This document shows positions 1 through 8,221 of a DNA stretch of 8,695 bases, one piece after another (position 1 is the stretch's first letter; each line of letters starts with the position of its first letter). This DNA is from an uncultured Lysobacteraceae bacterium (lineage in GTDB: Bacteria; Pseudomonadota; Gammaproteobacteria; Xanthomonadales; Rhodanobacteraceae). The position numbers were made by a program, and so were the translations under genes. The DNA lies in the NCBI GenBank assembly GCA_946480705.1, contig CAMLLF010000130.1:1-8695 (forward strand). Reading direction: 5' to 3'. Below the pieces are notes generated by a model. The model was not told where the DNA came from and searched no databases. It saw nothing but the letters and a program-made list of their open reading frames with translations.

Positions 1-1589
1 CCGCTCTCCCGGCGATGTTCGTAACCGGTCGCGATGCCGATCGGACCGGCCGGCAGGTCGAACGCCTCGCCTTCGGCGTGCAGCAGCAGGTCGCGCGAAT
101 CGGCGCGCCGTCGGTTGTGCGCCGACACGCCGACGTAGTCGAGCATCTCGCGTGTGATCGAGCCGGGCGGGCCGAACAGATCCAGCGGCACGCAGCCCGC
201 GATCACGGCGCCCGGCGTACCGCAGCGTTCGACGCCGGCCGCGTCCCGGAACGACGGTCCGAGCGCGCGCGCGAGCCGCGCGTTGTCGGCATAGGGCGAG
301 ACGAACTCGCCCTCGTCGGCGCGCGTCGCGCTGTAGTCGACGCCCCAGGTGAACTCGCGCGCGCCGAGTTCGAACAGGCCGTCGAGGCCGAAACTCAGGC
401 GCGTCGTGTCGACGTCCTGTTCGAAGCGGCGCGGCCCGGCTTCGACGAAGCGGCGCGAACCCGTGACGATCGCTTCGCCGAACGGGTTGTAGACGTTGTC
501 CGCCGCGATCCCGATCGGATTGCCGTCGGCGTCGAGCAGGAACGGCGAGAACGACACGACCGGTTCGGCGAGCTGTTGCGACGAGCGCCGCTCGGTGCGC
601 AGCAGGTTCGTGCGCAGTGCGAGCCGGGAACTGAACTCATAACGCGCCTGCGCGAACACGGAGCGGCGTTCGTGCGGCGTCTTCAGATAGTTCTGCAAGG
701 TGTAGTTGTAGCCGTCGGTGGCCGGATCGAGCGGCCGGAAGTCATCGGCCGACGTACCCGGGCGGCCTTCGATCAACCGCACGTAGCCACCGCCCGATTC
801 GCGGATCAGCCGCGTGTACGGCGTCGTCAGCGAACCGGTCGCGGCGAGCGGCAGACCGAAGTAGGGCAGCCGCGAAATCGCGCGGTCGCGCGCGAGGATC
901 GGGTCGTCCTTGCTGTAGCTCGCACCGGCGGCGACGTTCCAGCGCTCGCCGGTGATGCCGTAGGTGATGTCGAACGCGCGGCTCGTGCCGTCGCCGTGCG
1001 CGTTTTCGCCGAACTGGATGCCGGCTTCGCCGCCGGTGTAGTCGCGCCGCGTCACGATGTTGACGACGCCGGCGATCGCGTCGGAGCCGTAGAGCGCCGA
1101 AGCGCCGTCGCGCAGCACCTCGACGCGCTCGACCAGCGCGAGCGGAATCGCGGTCAGGTCGACCGCGCCCTCGAGGCCGGCGACGAAGCGGCGGCCGTCG
1201 AGCAGTACGAGCGTGCGGTTGTCGCCGAGGCTGCGCAGGTTCAGTCGCGCCTCGCCGTTGCCGCCATTGTTGATGTTGCGATTGAGCGTCTGGCCGTTGC
1301 TCGTGATCGTCTGCAGGATGTCGGCGACGTCGGTCAGGCCGGTGCGCAGCAGCGCTTCGCGCTCGATGACGAGGACCGGATGCTGCGTTTCCATATCCAC
1401 GCGCCGCAGATGCGAGCCGACGACTTCGACGCGGTCGAGCTTGATCGCCTCGTCGTCCGGCGTGAGCTGCTGCGCGAACGTGTTGCCGCCGCACAGCGAC
1501 AGCAGCGTCGCAGCCAGCGGCGAAGCGCGGCGCACGAGGCGCGCGCCGGACGAGCCACGGCCGGAGCCCGGCCTGATCGAGTATTTCAT
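1..1589 (-). CDS. TonB-dependent outer-membrane receptor, N-terminal part (3' end outside window)
   Basis: Outer-membrane beta-barrel receptor that imports a substrate using energy passed on by TonB-ExbBD. 529 codons are visible; the family usually has 800-1000, so much of the barrel lies left of the window. Residues 1-39 are an Arg-rich n-region and hydrophobic core ending NTFA|QQ, a signal peptidase I site. A TonB-box-like stretch follows at about 50-62 (KLDRVEVVGSHLR). The plug domain spans about 65-185, with LVLLDGRRF (127-135), IPLALVERVEVLRDGASALYGSDAIAGVVNIVTRR-type conserved text around 148-182, then barrel strands. Cys456 and Cys466 flank a loop followed by VPLDLFGPPGSIT, and GYEHRRES closes the visible part; both are typical of xanthomonad/sphingomonad-type receptors. 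The start is ATG at 1589 with GGGGAG at 1600-1595, 5 nt upstream. The substrate cannot be read from sequence. It is divergent from the SLC13 transporter across a 270-bp spacer. Confidence 0.95.
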   Translation of the reverse strand, partial: MKYSIRPGSGRGSSGARLVRRASPLAATLLSLCGGNTFAQQLTPDDEAIKLDRVEVVGSHLRRVDMETQHPVLVIEREALLRTGLTDVADILQTITSNGQTLNRNINNGGNGEARLNLRSLGDNRTLVLLDGRRFVAGLEGAVDLTAIPLALVERVEVLRDGASALYGSDAIAGVVNIVTRRDYTGGEAGIQFGENAHGDGTSRAFDITYGITGERWNVAAGASYSKDDPILARDRAISRLPYFGLPLAATGSLTTPYTRLIRESGGGYVRLIEGRPGTSADDFRPLDPATDGYNYTLQNYLKTPHERRSVFAQARYEFSSRLALRTNLLRTERRSSQQLAEPVVSFSPFLLDADGNPIGIAADNVYNPFGEAIVTGSRRFVEAGPRRFEQDVDTTRLSFGLDGLFELGAREFTWGVDYSATRADEGEFVSPYADNARLARALGPSFRDAAGVERCGTPGAVIAGCVPLDLFGPPGSITREMLDYVGVSAHNRRRADSRDLLLHAEGEAFDLPAGPIGIATGYEHRRES

Positions 1590-1661
1590 GAAGACTCCCC
1601 GGTTCTGACGTAGCGGAAATTGCGCGCGGCGAGCGATGGTAGCGAAACGCCCGACTACTAT

Positions 1662-1691
1662 GAAGGCCTTCGTACGAACCGATTACTAATC
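1662..1691. promoter_or_regulatory. Cluster of three perfect palindromes (candidate operator)
   Basis: Three perfect palindromes lie within 30 bp: GAAGGCCTTC at 1662-1671, TTCGTACGAA at 1669-1678 and GATTACTAATC at 1681-1691. The first two share the TTC at 1669-1671, so GAA, TTC and GAA half-sites recur every 7 bp on alternating strands. The third sits inside a larger inverted repeat, CCGATT (1679-1684) and AATCGG (1696-1701). Symmetric sites packed between divergent transport genes suggest binding by a dimeric regulator. I cannot match them to a named consensus such as Fur. Confidence 0.4.
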
Positions 1692-1697
1692 AGGCAA
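1669..1697 (-). promoter_or_regulatory. Possible sigma-70-like promoter for the TonB-dependent receptor
   Basis: Reading the minus strand, TTGCCT (1697-1692; 4 of 6 to TTGACA) is followed after exactly 17 bp by TACGAA (1674-1669; 3 of 6 to TATAAT). The match is weak, but the GATTACTAATC palindrome fills the spacer and TTCGTACGAA overlaps the -10, a layout expected of a repressible promoter. It would give a leader of roughly 70 nt. Other hexamer pairs nearby are no better. Confidence 0.25.
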
Positions 1698-1842
1698 TCG
1701 GCACAAGGCTACGTATCGACATTGTGCATTGCGTGATTCCGCGGCCCGCCCGCGAGCGCGCAGGCGGGACCGCAGCCGGTTGCGGTGCAGCAGCCGGCGC
1801 TGGCCGTTCGCCGCCAGTGTTTGCGACACTCGGGTTTCGTCG

Positions 1843-1848
1843 AAGGAG
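1843..1848 (+). promoter_or_regulatory. Ribosome binding site that sets the transporter start
   Basis: AAGGAG lies 11 nt before the ATG at 1860. It favours this ATG over the in-frame ATG at 1785, which would add 25 mostly polar residues before the first membrane helix and has no comparable purine-rich site. Confidence 0.6.
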
Positions 1849-1859
1849 TCGCGCGCGAC

Positions 1860-3659
1860 ATGCTGAGCCCGCCGCAGATCATCTGCCTGATCGTCATCGC
1901 CCTCGCGCTGCTGCTGCTGGTCACCGAATGGATGCGATCCGATCTCGTCGCGATGGCCGCGGTCGTCGTCCTGATCGGCGGCGGCGTGCTGACGCCGGAG
2001 CAGGCGCTCAAAGGGTTCGGCAGCGAGCCTGTCGTCGCGGTGATCGGCGCGTTCGTGCTGTCGGCCGCGGTGGTGAACACCGGCCTCGCCGAACGCCTCG
2101 CGAGCTGGGTCATGCGCGTTGCCGGCACGCATCTCGCCTGGGGCATGATCGTGCTGATGCTCGCCGCGGCGCTGCTGTCGGCCTTGACGCACCATCTGCT
2201 GATCACCGCACTCATGGTGCCGATCGCCGGCACGGTCGCGACGCGCGGCGGATTCTCGGTGTCGCGGCTGCTCATGCCCGTGTCGCTCGCCGCATCGATC
2301 GGCACGACGCTGACCCTGATCGGCGCGCCGGCATTTCTCGTCGCCGACCACGTGCTGCAGGAAGCCGGCCGCGAGGGGCTCGGCATCTTCTCGCTGACGC
2401 CGATCGGCGTTGCGCTCGTCGTCTGCAGCCTCGTCTACATGGCGCTGCCCGGACGCTGGCTGCTGCCCGAACGCGTCGCGGCCGGCAGCAGCGGTGAACG
2501 CTTCGCGCTCGAGGACTACTACACCGAAATACTGATCCGCGACGGCGCGCCGCAAGTCGGCCAGACCTTCGCCGCGATCGCCGAGCGCTACGCGAGCCGG
2601 TTCGAGATCGTCGACTGGCTGCGCGGCGGCGACCCGATACGCCACGGCCGCGACGAGCGCCGGCTCGAAGCCGGCGACGTGCTGCTGGTGCGCTCGACGC
2701 CCGAAGGCATCGCCGGCATCGCCGACGAAAAAGGGCTCGCACTGCACGCGGTCGCGAAGTACGGCGAGGCGCACGAAACGCAGGGTGCCGAGGCGTTCGG
2801 CGACGAGCGCCTCGCGCAGCTCGTCATCGCACCGCGCTCGTACCTGTCGGGCCGCGCGGTCGGTGAAGTCGATTTCCGCGAACGCTACGGCGTCATCGTC
2901 GTCGGTCTCTGGCGTCGCGACGGCTGGATGCGCGGCGAACTGGCCGGCGTGCACCTGCAGCCGGGCGACACGCTCGTCGTCTGGGGCGAGCCCGCGCAGC
3001 TCGACCGGCTCGGCGCGCAGCGCGAGTTCCTGATGGCGCTGCCGTTCCCGGCGCGGCGTCTGCGCCGCTCGCGGGCGTGGTGGGCGCTCGGCATTCTCGG
3101 CGGCAGCGTGATCGCGGCCGCAACCGAACTGCTGCCGGTCCACGTCGCATTCCTGACCGGCGCGATCGGCGTCGTGGTCGCGCGCTGCCTCAGTGCCGAG
3201 GAAGCCTACGCGGCGCTGGAACTACGCGTGATCGCGTTCATCGCCGGTGCGCTGGCGCTCGGCGCCGCGCTGGAACAGACCGGACTGACGGCGCTCGCGG
3301 CGGCGGAGTTCGCGCCGATGCTGCAGGACTTTTCGCCGTTCTGGATCCTGATCCTCGTGTTCAGCGCCGGCGCGATCGTGACGCAGGTGCTGTCGGATGC
3401 GGCGACCGTCGTGCTGCTCGCGCCGATCGTCGCGCGCATGGCCGAACCGCTCGGTCTCGCGCCCGAAGCGCTCGTCGCCAGCCTTGCGATCGGTGCGGTC
3501 GCGGCGTTCCTGACGCCGCTCGGCCACCACGGCAATCTGCTGGTCTATCTGCCCGGCGGCTACCGCTTCGGCGATTTTTTCCGCGTCGGCGCGCCGCTGA
3601 CCGTGTTGTTCGCGGCCATCACCGCATTCGTCGCGCTCGCGCTGTGGCCGGCGCGCTGA
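1860..3659 (+). CDS. SLC13/DASS-family permease with two TrkA_C (RCK_C) domains
   Basis: Predicted 599-aa inner-membrane permease, close to the usual length of about 590-610 for SLC13-type transporters carrying TrkA_C domains. An N-terminal membrane half (about residues 5-200; hydrophobic helices near 5-22, 27-47, 56-75, 93-122, 135-160, 180-198) is followed by two soluble TrkA_C-like domains (about 215-297 and 315-395, each ending in an EAGDVLLV or QPGDTLVVWG-type motif) and a second membrane half (about 405-599). TrkA_C domains usually bind small ligands and regulate transport. The two halves carry GTTLTLIGAPAF (148-159) and LTPLGHHGNLLVYLPGGYRFGDF (551-573), recognisable versions of the substrate-loop motifs of the family. 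The Asn-containing signatures are altered: THHL at 110-113 where NNT-type text is usual, SDAAT at 512-516 where SNAAT is usual, and GHHGN at 555-559 where GTQTN is usual. Known relatives move dicarboxylates, sulfate or other anions with sodium; substrate and coupling ion are not predictable here. The stop is 4 bp from the convergent kinase gene. Confidence 0.9.
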   Translation: MLSPPQIICLIVIALALLLLVTEWMRSDLVAMAAVVVLIGGGVLTPEQALKGFGSEPVVAVIGAFVLSAAVVNTGLAERLASWVMRVAGTHLAWGMIVLMLAAALLSALTHHLLITALMVPIAGTVATRGGFSVSRLLMPVSLAASIGTTLTLIGAPAFLVADHVLQEAGREGLGIFSLTPIGVALVVCSLVYMALPGRWLLPERVAAGSSGERFALEDYYTEILIRDGAPQVGQTFAAIAERYASRFEIVDWLRGGDPIRHGRDERRLEAGDVLLVRSTPEGIAGIADEKGLALHAVAKYGEAHETQGAEAFGDERLAQLVIAPRSYLSGRAVGEVDFRERYGVIVVGLWRRDGWMRGELAGVHLQPGDTLVVWGEPAQLDRLGAQREFLMALPFPARRLRRSRAWWALGILGGSVIAAATELLPVHVAFLTGAIGVVVARCLSAEEAYAALELRVIAFIAGALALGAALEQTGLTALAAAEFAPMLQDFSPFWILILVFSAGAIVTQVLSDAATVVLLAPIVARMAEPLGLAPEALVASLAIGAVAAFLTPLGHHGNLLVYLPGGYRFGDFFRVGAPLTVLFAAITAFVALALWPAR

Positions 3660-3663
3660 ACGC

Positions 3664-4778
3664 TCAGCCGTCGACCGTGCGCGCGAGCGGCAGCTCGAAC
3701 GCGAACGTGCTGCCGCCGCCGCCGCGCGGTTCGAACCAGAGATAGCCGCCCATCTGCTCGATGTCGTCGCGCGCGATGGCGAGCCCCAGCCCGGTCGACA
3801 GGCTTTCGTCGGCATCCGTGTCGACATGCGCGATGCGCGCGAAACGTTGGAACAGCTTGGTGCGCTCGGCTGCCGGAATGCCCGGGCCGCGGTCCATCAC
3901 GAACACGCGGGCGAAGCCCGGCCGGTCGGAATCCAGCAGCACGTCGATCGCCGATCCGCGCGGCGCATAGCGGATCGCGTTGCTGATGAGGTTCTGCAGC
4001 ACATTGCGCAGCGCGGCCGGATCGCCCTGCGCGGCGAGCGGCTTGCCGCCGCGAACGAGGCGGACGCCGCGCGCCTCGGCCGCGGCCTGCTGGCGCGCGA
4101 TCGCGCGGTCGGCGAGCTGGCCCAGGTCGACCGCGGCGGATTCGAGCATGCGCACGCGCTCGATGTTCGCGCGGCGCTGCAGGAAGCGCTGCACGAATTC
4201 GATCGCCTCGTCGCAGCAGCTCACGATGTCGTCGACGAGTCCGGCGTGGCGTTCGGCGCTGATGGAGGGCCGCCGCAGCATCTGCGCGGCGAAGCGGATG
4301 TTGGAGATCGGATTCTTGAGATCGTGCGCGACGATTGCGGTGACGTCGTCGCGCTCGCGCACGATCAGGCGCAGGTGTTCCGTCGCGCGCTTCAGGTTGA
4401 CGTGCGTGCGCACGCGCGCGAGCAGCTCCTCGGCGACGAAGGGTTTGGTGATGTAGTCGACTGCGCCGAGTTCGAACGCGCGCACGAGGAATTCGCGCTC
4501 GGTCGCGGCCGTCAGGAAAATCGTCGGCACGTCGAGCAGGTTCGGGTCGGATTTCAGGCGCCGGCACAGCTCGAAGCCGTCCATCCCCGGCATCATCATG
4601 TCGAGCAGCACGAGGTCGGGTCGGCGCGCCTGCGCGCGCGCGAGCGCCTGTTCGCCGGAATTGGCCGGCATCACGTCGTAGCCGGCGTCCGACAGCATAT
4701 GGCCGAGCAACTGGACGTTCGGCGTCTGGTCGTCGACGATGAGAATCAGCGGCTCGCGCGGGGGAGCGGAAAACGGCA

Positions 4779-4779
<1 letters not shown>
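3664..4779 (-). CDS. Soluble receiver-histidine kinase (REC-HisKA-HATPase_c)
   Basis: Predicted 371-aa cytosolic signalling protein with no membrane segment or signal peptide. The receiver domain (about 10-128) has acidic residues Asp16/Asp17, the phosphoacceptor Asp60 in LVLLDMMMPGMDG, Thr90 and Lys112 (KPF). The HisKA region (about 140-205) carries the H-box IVAHDLKNPIS with His152. The ATPase domain (about 250-366) has the N-box LQNLISNAIRYA (Asn267), G1 DRGPGIP (296-302) and G2 GLGLAI (330-335). All catalytic residues are present, so it should take phosphate on the receiver and also autophosphorylate. The ATG at 4779 overlaps the stop of the upstream kinase as TAATG, with a weak AGGA 9 nt ahead, so translational coupling is likely. 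Presumably the membrane kinase phosphorylates this receiver and so controls the attached kinase; that link is inferred from the operon. No DNA-binding domain is present. Confidence 0.93.
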
Positions 4780-7037
<2,258 letters not shown>

Positions 7038-7129
7038 TCCCTTCCAAATCAGCGGCTTGCGATGCTGCTGGGGCTGGCACGGACTCTGTACACCCCCGAC
7101 TGTAAGTCACCGAACCTGATGGAGTCGTC

Positions 7130-7678
7130 ATGAACACGAAACCGCTGTTGCTGAGTGCCGGTCTTGCCGCTGCGCTGCTGCTGAGTGCCTGCGACCGCCC
7201 GGAAGATCCCGCCAAGACGCGCGCCGACGTTGCCAAGGCCCAGGCCGAGGCGAACCAGAAGTCGCAGGACGCGCGCGCCGAGGCCAACAAGGACGTCGCG
7301 GCGGCTCAGTCCGATCTCGCGAAGACCCAGGCCGACGCGAACAAGGACCTCAATTCGGCCGAACGCTCGGCCGGCGAGCAGCATGCCGACGCGAACAAGG
7401 AAGTCGGCCAAGCCATGGCGGACGCGTCGGGCAAGATCGGCAAGGAAGAGGCCGACGTGATGCGCACGCGCGCCAAGGCCGACTACGACGTCGCGAAGAC
7501 CGACGCCGAAGCGGCGAAGAAGGTCGCCGACCAGCGCTGCGATGCGCTGACCGGCGCGGCGAAGGACGGCTGCCAGGACAAGGCGAAGGCTGACTACGAC
7601 GCCGCCGTCGCGGCCGCCGAAGCGCGCCGCGACGAACGCCTGCGCGAAGCCGACGCGCTCGCGGCGAACAGCAAGTAA
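7130..7678 (+). CDS. Ala/Lys-rich coiled-coil lipoprotein
   Basis: Predicted 182-aa lipoprotein. Residues 1-20 are a signal peptide with a lipobox LSAC at 18-21, so Cys21 would be acylated; Asp22 at position +2 is the classical inner-membrane retention signal, though that rule is not universal. The mature part is almost entirely Ala, Lys, Asp, Glu and Gln, with no Trp and no hydrophobic core, and should form one long helix or coiled coil. An AEANKD/ADANKD motif recurs at 50-55, 68-73 and 86-91, exactly 18 residues apart. Near the C-terminus Cys137 and Cys148 lie in RCDALTGAAKDGC, a motif I recall from similar small proteobacterial envelope proteins; a disulfide is plausible in the periplasm. 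Start ATG with GGAG (7121-7124) 5 nt upstream. Probably cotranscribed with the entericidin 62 nt downstream. The function is unknown; a structural or stress role in the envelope is a guess. Confidence 0.88.
   Translation: MNTKPLLLSAGLAAALLLSACDRPEDPAKTRADVAKAQAEANQKSQDARAEANKDVAAAQSDLAKTQADANKDLNSAERSAGEQHADANKEVGQAMADASGKIGKEEADVMRTRAKADYDVAKTDAEAAKKVADQRCDALTGAAKDGCQDKAKADYDAAVAAAEARRDERLREADALAANSK
7244..7405 (+). repeat. In-gene repeats encoding AEAN/ADANKD helical units
   Basis: A short coding unit, GCCGASGCSAACAAGGA, occurs at 7277, 7331 and 7385, spaced by exactly 54 nt (18 codons). A shorter relative (GCCGAGGCGAACCAGAA) starts at 7244, 33 nt (11 codons) before the first. The DNA between the units is not well conserved, so this looks like old duplication or selection for helix periodicity rather than a recent tandem expansion. 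Confidence 0.7.
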
Positions 7679-7689
7679 ACCCGTCGTCA

Positions 7690-7713
7690 CGGCGGCGCCC
7701 GAGCGCGCCGCCG
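7690..7713 (+). other. GC-rich hairpin between the two lipoprotein genes
   Basis: CGGCGGCGC (7690-7698) and GCGCCGCCG (7705-7713) form a perfect 9-bp stem with a 6-nt loop. It is followed by CTTCATC, not a T-run, so it is not a good intrinsic terminator. It could partially attenuate read-through or protect the 3' end of the upstream message, giving different levels of the two lipoproteins. Confidence 0.45.
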
Positions 7714-7740
7714 CTTCATCACACCGAAGGGATCCATGCC

Positions 7741-7893
7741 ATGAAAACCACGCTGAAGACCGTTGCTCTGCTGCTCCTCGTCGCGATCGGCTCGAGCTCG
7801 CTGACTGCCTGCCACACCGTCAAGGGCGCGGGCAAGGACATCGAGCGAGCCGGCGAGGAAATCCAGGACGCCTCCGACAAGGCGCGCGACTGA
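7741..7893 (+). CDS. Entericidin EcnA/EcnB-family small lipoprotein
   Basis: Predicted 50-aa precursor beginning MKTTLKTVALLLLVAIG. The signal peptide (1-23) ends in the lipobox LTAC with Cys24 as the acylated residue, leaving a 27-aa mature lipopeptide, CHTVKGAGKDIERAGEEIQD and a short Asp/Lys-rich tail. The N-TVKGAGKDIE-AGE-IQDA pattern is the hallmark of entericidins. In enteric bacteria EcnA and EcnB are membrane lipoproteins described as an antidote/toxin pair linked to stationary-phase lysis; in most other proteobacteria a single copy occurs and its role is unclear. The start is supported by AAGGG (7727-7731) 9 nt upstream; an ATG at 7736 is out of frame. Only one entericidin is present here. 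It lies downstream of the coiled-coil lipoprotein and before a strong terminator, so it is probably the last gene of that unit. Confidence 0.9.
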   Translation: MKTTLKTVALLLLVAIGSSSLTACHTVKGAGKDIERAGEEIQDASDKARD

Positions 7894-7937
7894 CGCCACC
7901 CGCCGCGTCCGCTGCGCCACCTCGCAGCACGACACGG

Positions 7938-7971
7938 AGCCCCGGCCCGCCAAGGCCGGGGCTTTCTATTT
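7938..7971 (+). terminator. Intrinsic (rho-independent) terminator after the entericidin gene
   Basis: AGCCCCGGCC (7938-7947) pairs perfectly with GGCCGGGGCT (7954-7963) around the 6-nt loop CGCCAA, followed by TTTCTATTT. The T-rich tail exists only on the plus strand, so it ends the lipoprotein transcript and should not stop minus-strand read-through efficiently. Confidence 0.9.
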
Positions 7972-7994
7972 CCCATTTGAAGCATAAGAAACAA

Positions 7995-8031
7995 TGCGTC
8001 ACAGGTTGCGGCGAGCGCAGCGAACCGCAAC
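7995..8031 (-). repeat. Stem-loop with adjacent 12-mer, copy 1 (REP-like)
   Basis: GTTGCGG (8005-8011) and CCGCAAC (8025-8031) form a perfect 7-bp stem around a 13-nt loop. At the base is TGCGTCACAGGT (7995-8006), which recurs with one change next to another hairpin at 8177-8188. On the minus strand the order is hairpin then ACCTGTGACGCA. From memory, very similar GTTGCGGTTCGCTGCG-type hairpins are scattered between genes in several gammaproteobacteria; this is not verified here. Confidence 0.5.
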
Positions 8032-8076
8032 GTCGCGGACGTTCCGCGGCGAAGAACGCATGACGAAGGAAAACGG

Positions 8077-8096
8077 TGCAACGGGCGTTGCAACGG
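8077..8096. repeat. Short direct repeat and 10-bp palindrome
   Basis: TGCAACGG occurs at 8077-8084 and 8089-8096, 12 bp apart. The second copy overlaps the perfect palindrome CGTTGCAACG (8086-8095). No promoter or gene start lies next to it, so it may belong to the surrounding repeat-rich spacer rather than act as an operator. Confidence 0.35.
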
Positions 8097-8157
8097 CGCC
8101 GGTCTCGGCGCGTCTGCCGTATGTTCGCCGTTGCGATCGACGCGATGTGGCGGTTCG

Positions 8158-8187
8158 CCTGCGACCCAGCGCAGCCTGCGTCGCAGG
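8158..8187. repeat. Inverted repeat CCTGCGAC/GTCGCAGG
   Basis: Perfect 8-bp arms at 8158-8165 and 8180-8187 with a 14-nt loop. It directly abuts the next hairpin, and its right arm lies inside the 12-mer shared with 7995-8006. No T-run follows on either strand. Confidence 0.45.
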
Positions 8188-8221
8188 TGGGGCGCAATGC
8201 CCTTCGAGTGCTGCGCCCTAC
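8177..8221 (-). repeat. Stem-loop with adjacent 12-mer, copy 2, overlapping the iron permease stop codon
   Basis: Bases 8187-8196 pair with 8212-8221 (10 bp with one G-T wobble, core GGGCGCA/TGCGCCC); further wobble pairs extend inward towards a CCTTCGA apex. It is preceded by TGCGTCGCAGGT (8177-8188), 11 of 12 identical to 7995-8006. On the minus strand this gives hairpin then ACCTGCGACGCA, the same order as copy 1. It may also end minus-strand transcripts, although no T-run follows. Confidence 0.5.

Larger units (their letters stand above)
1590..1859. other. Divergent intergenic region between receptor and transporter
   Basis: This is the only space available for promoters of two head-to-head transport genes. 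The half near the receptor (about 1650-1725) is noticeably more AT-rich than its surroundings and carries three palindromes. The half near the transporter is GC-rich and includes a 6-bp inverted repeat (CCCGCC at 1745-1750, GGCGGG at 1763-1768) that could form a leader hairpin. No convincing gene lies here. Open frames that run through it on the plus strand are extensions or shadows of the transporter frame. Confidence 0.6.

Noticed and set aside
15..1613. 532-codon open frame on the plus strand
   Set aside because: It is antisense to the receptor, whose translation is unmistakable. The frame is rich in Arg, Ala, Asp and Val with no recognisable domain, as expected for antisense frames in GC-rich coding DNA.
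1785..1859. N-terminal extension of the transporter from the ATG at 1785
   Set aside because: The extra 25 residues are polar and Arg-rich before the first membrane helix, and the AAGGAG at 1843-1848 points to the ATG at 1860.
1686..3143. 485-codon open frame on the minus strand
   Set aside because: Antisense to the SLC13 transporter; low-complexity Arg/Asp/Gln/His-rich composition and no ribosome site or domain.
7038..7129. Promoters in the 92-bp kinase/lipoprotein divergent spacer
   Set aside because: Several weak hexamers such as TTGCGA and TGTAAG are present but none pair at 16-18 bp spacing, so no promoter is called although one must exist.
7049..7690. 213-codon minus-strand frame opposite the coiled-coil lipoprotein
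   Set aside because: Val/Leu/Arg/Gly-rich mirror of the repetitive Ala/Lys/Asp coding sequence; the plus strand has signal peptide, lipobox and a good ribosome site.
7690..7713. Hairpin considered as a full terminator between the lipoprotein genes
   Set aside because: The stem is perfect but no T-run follows, and a clear terminator exists after the entericidin gene, so a shared transcript is more likely.
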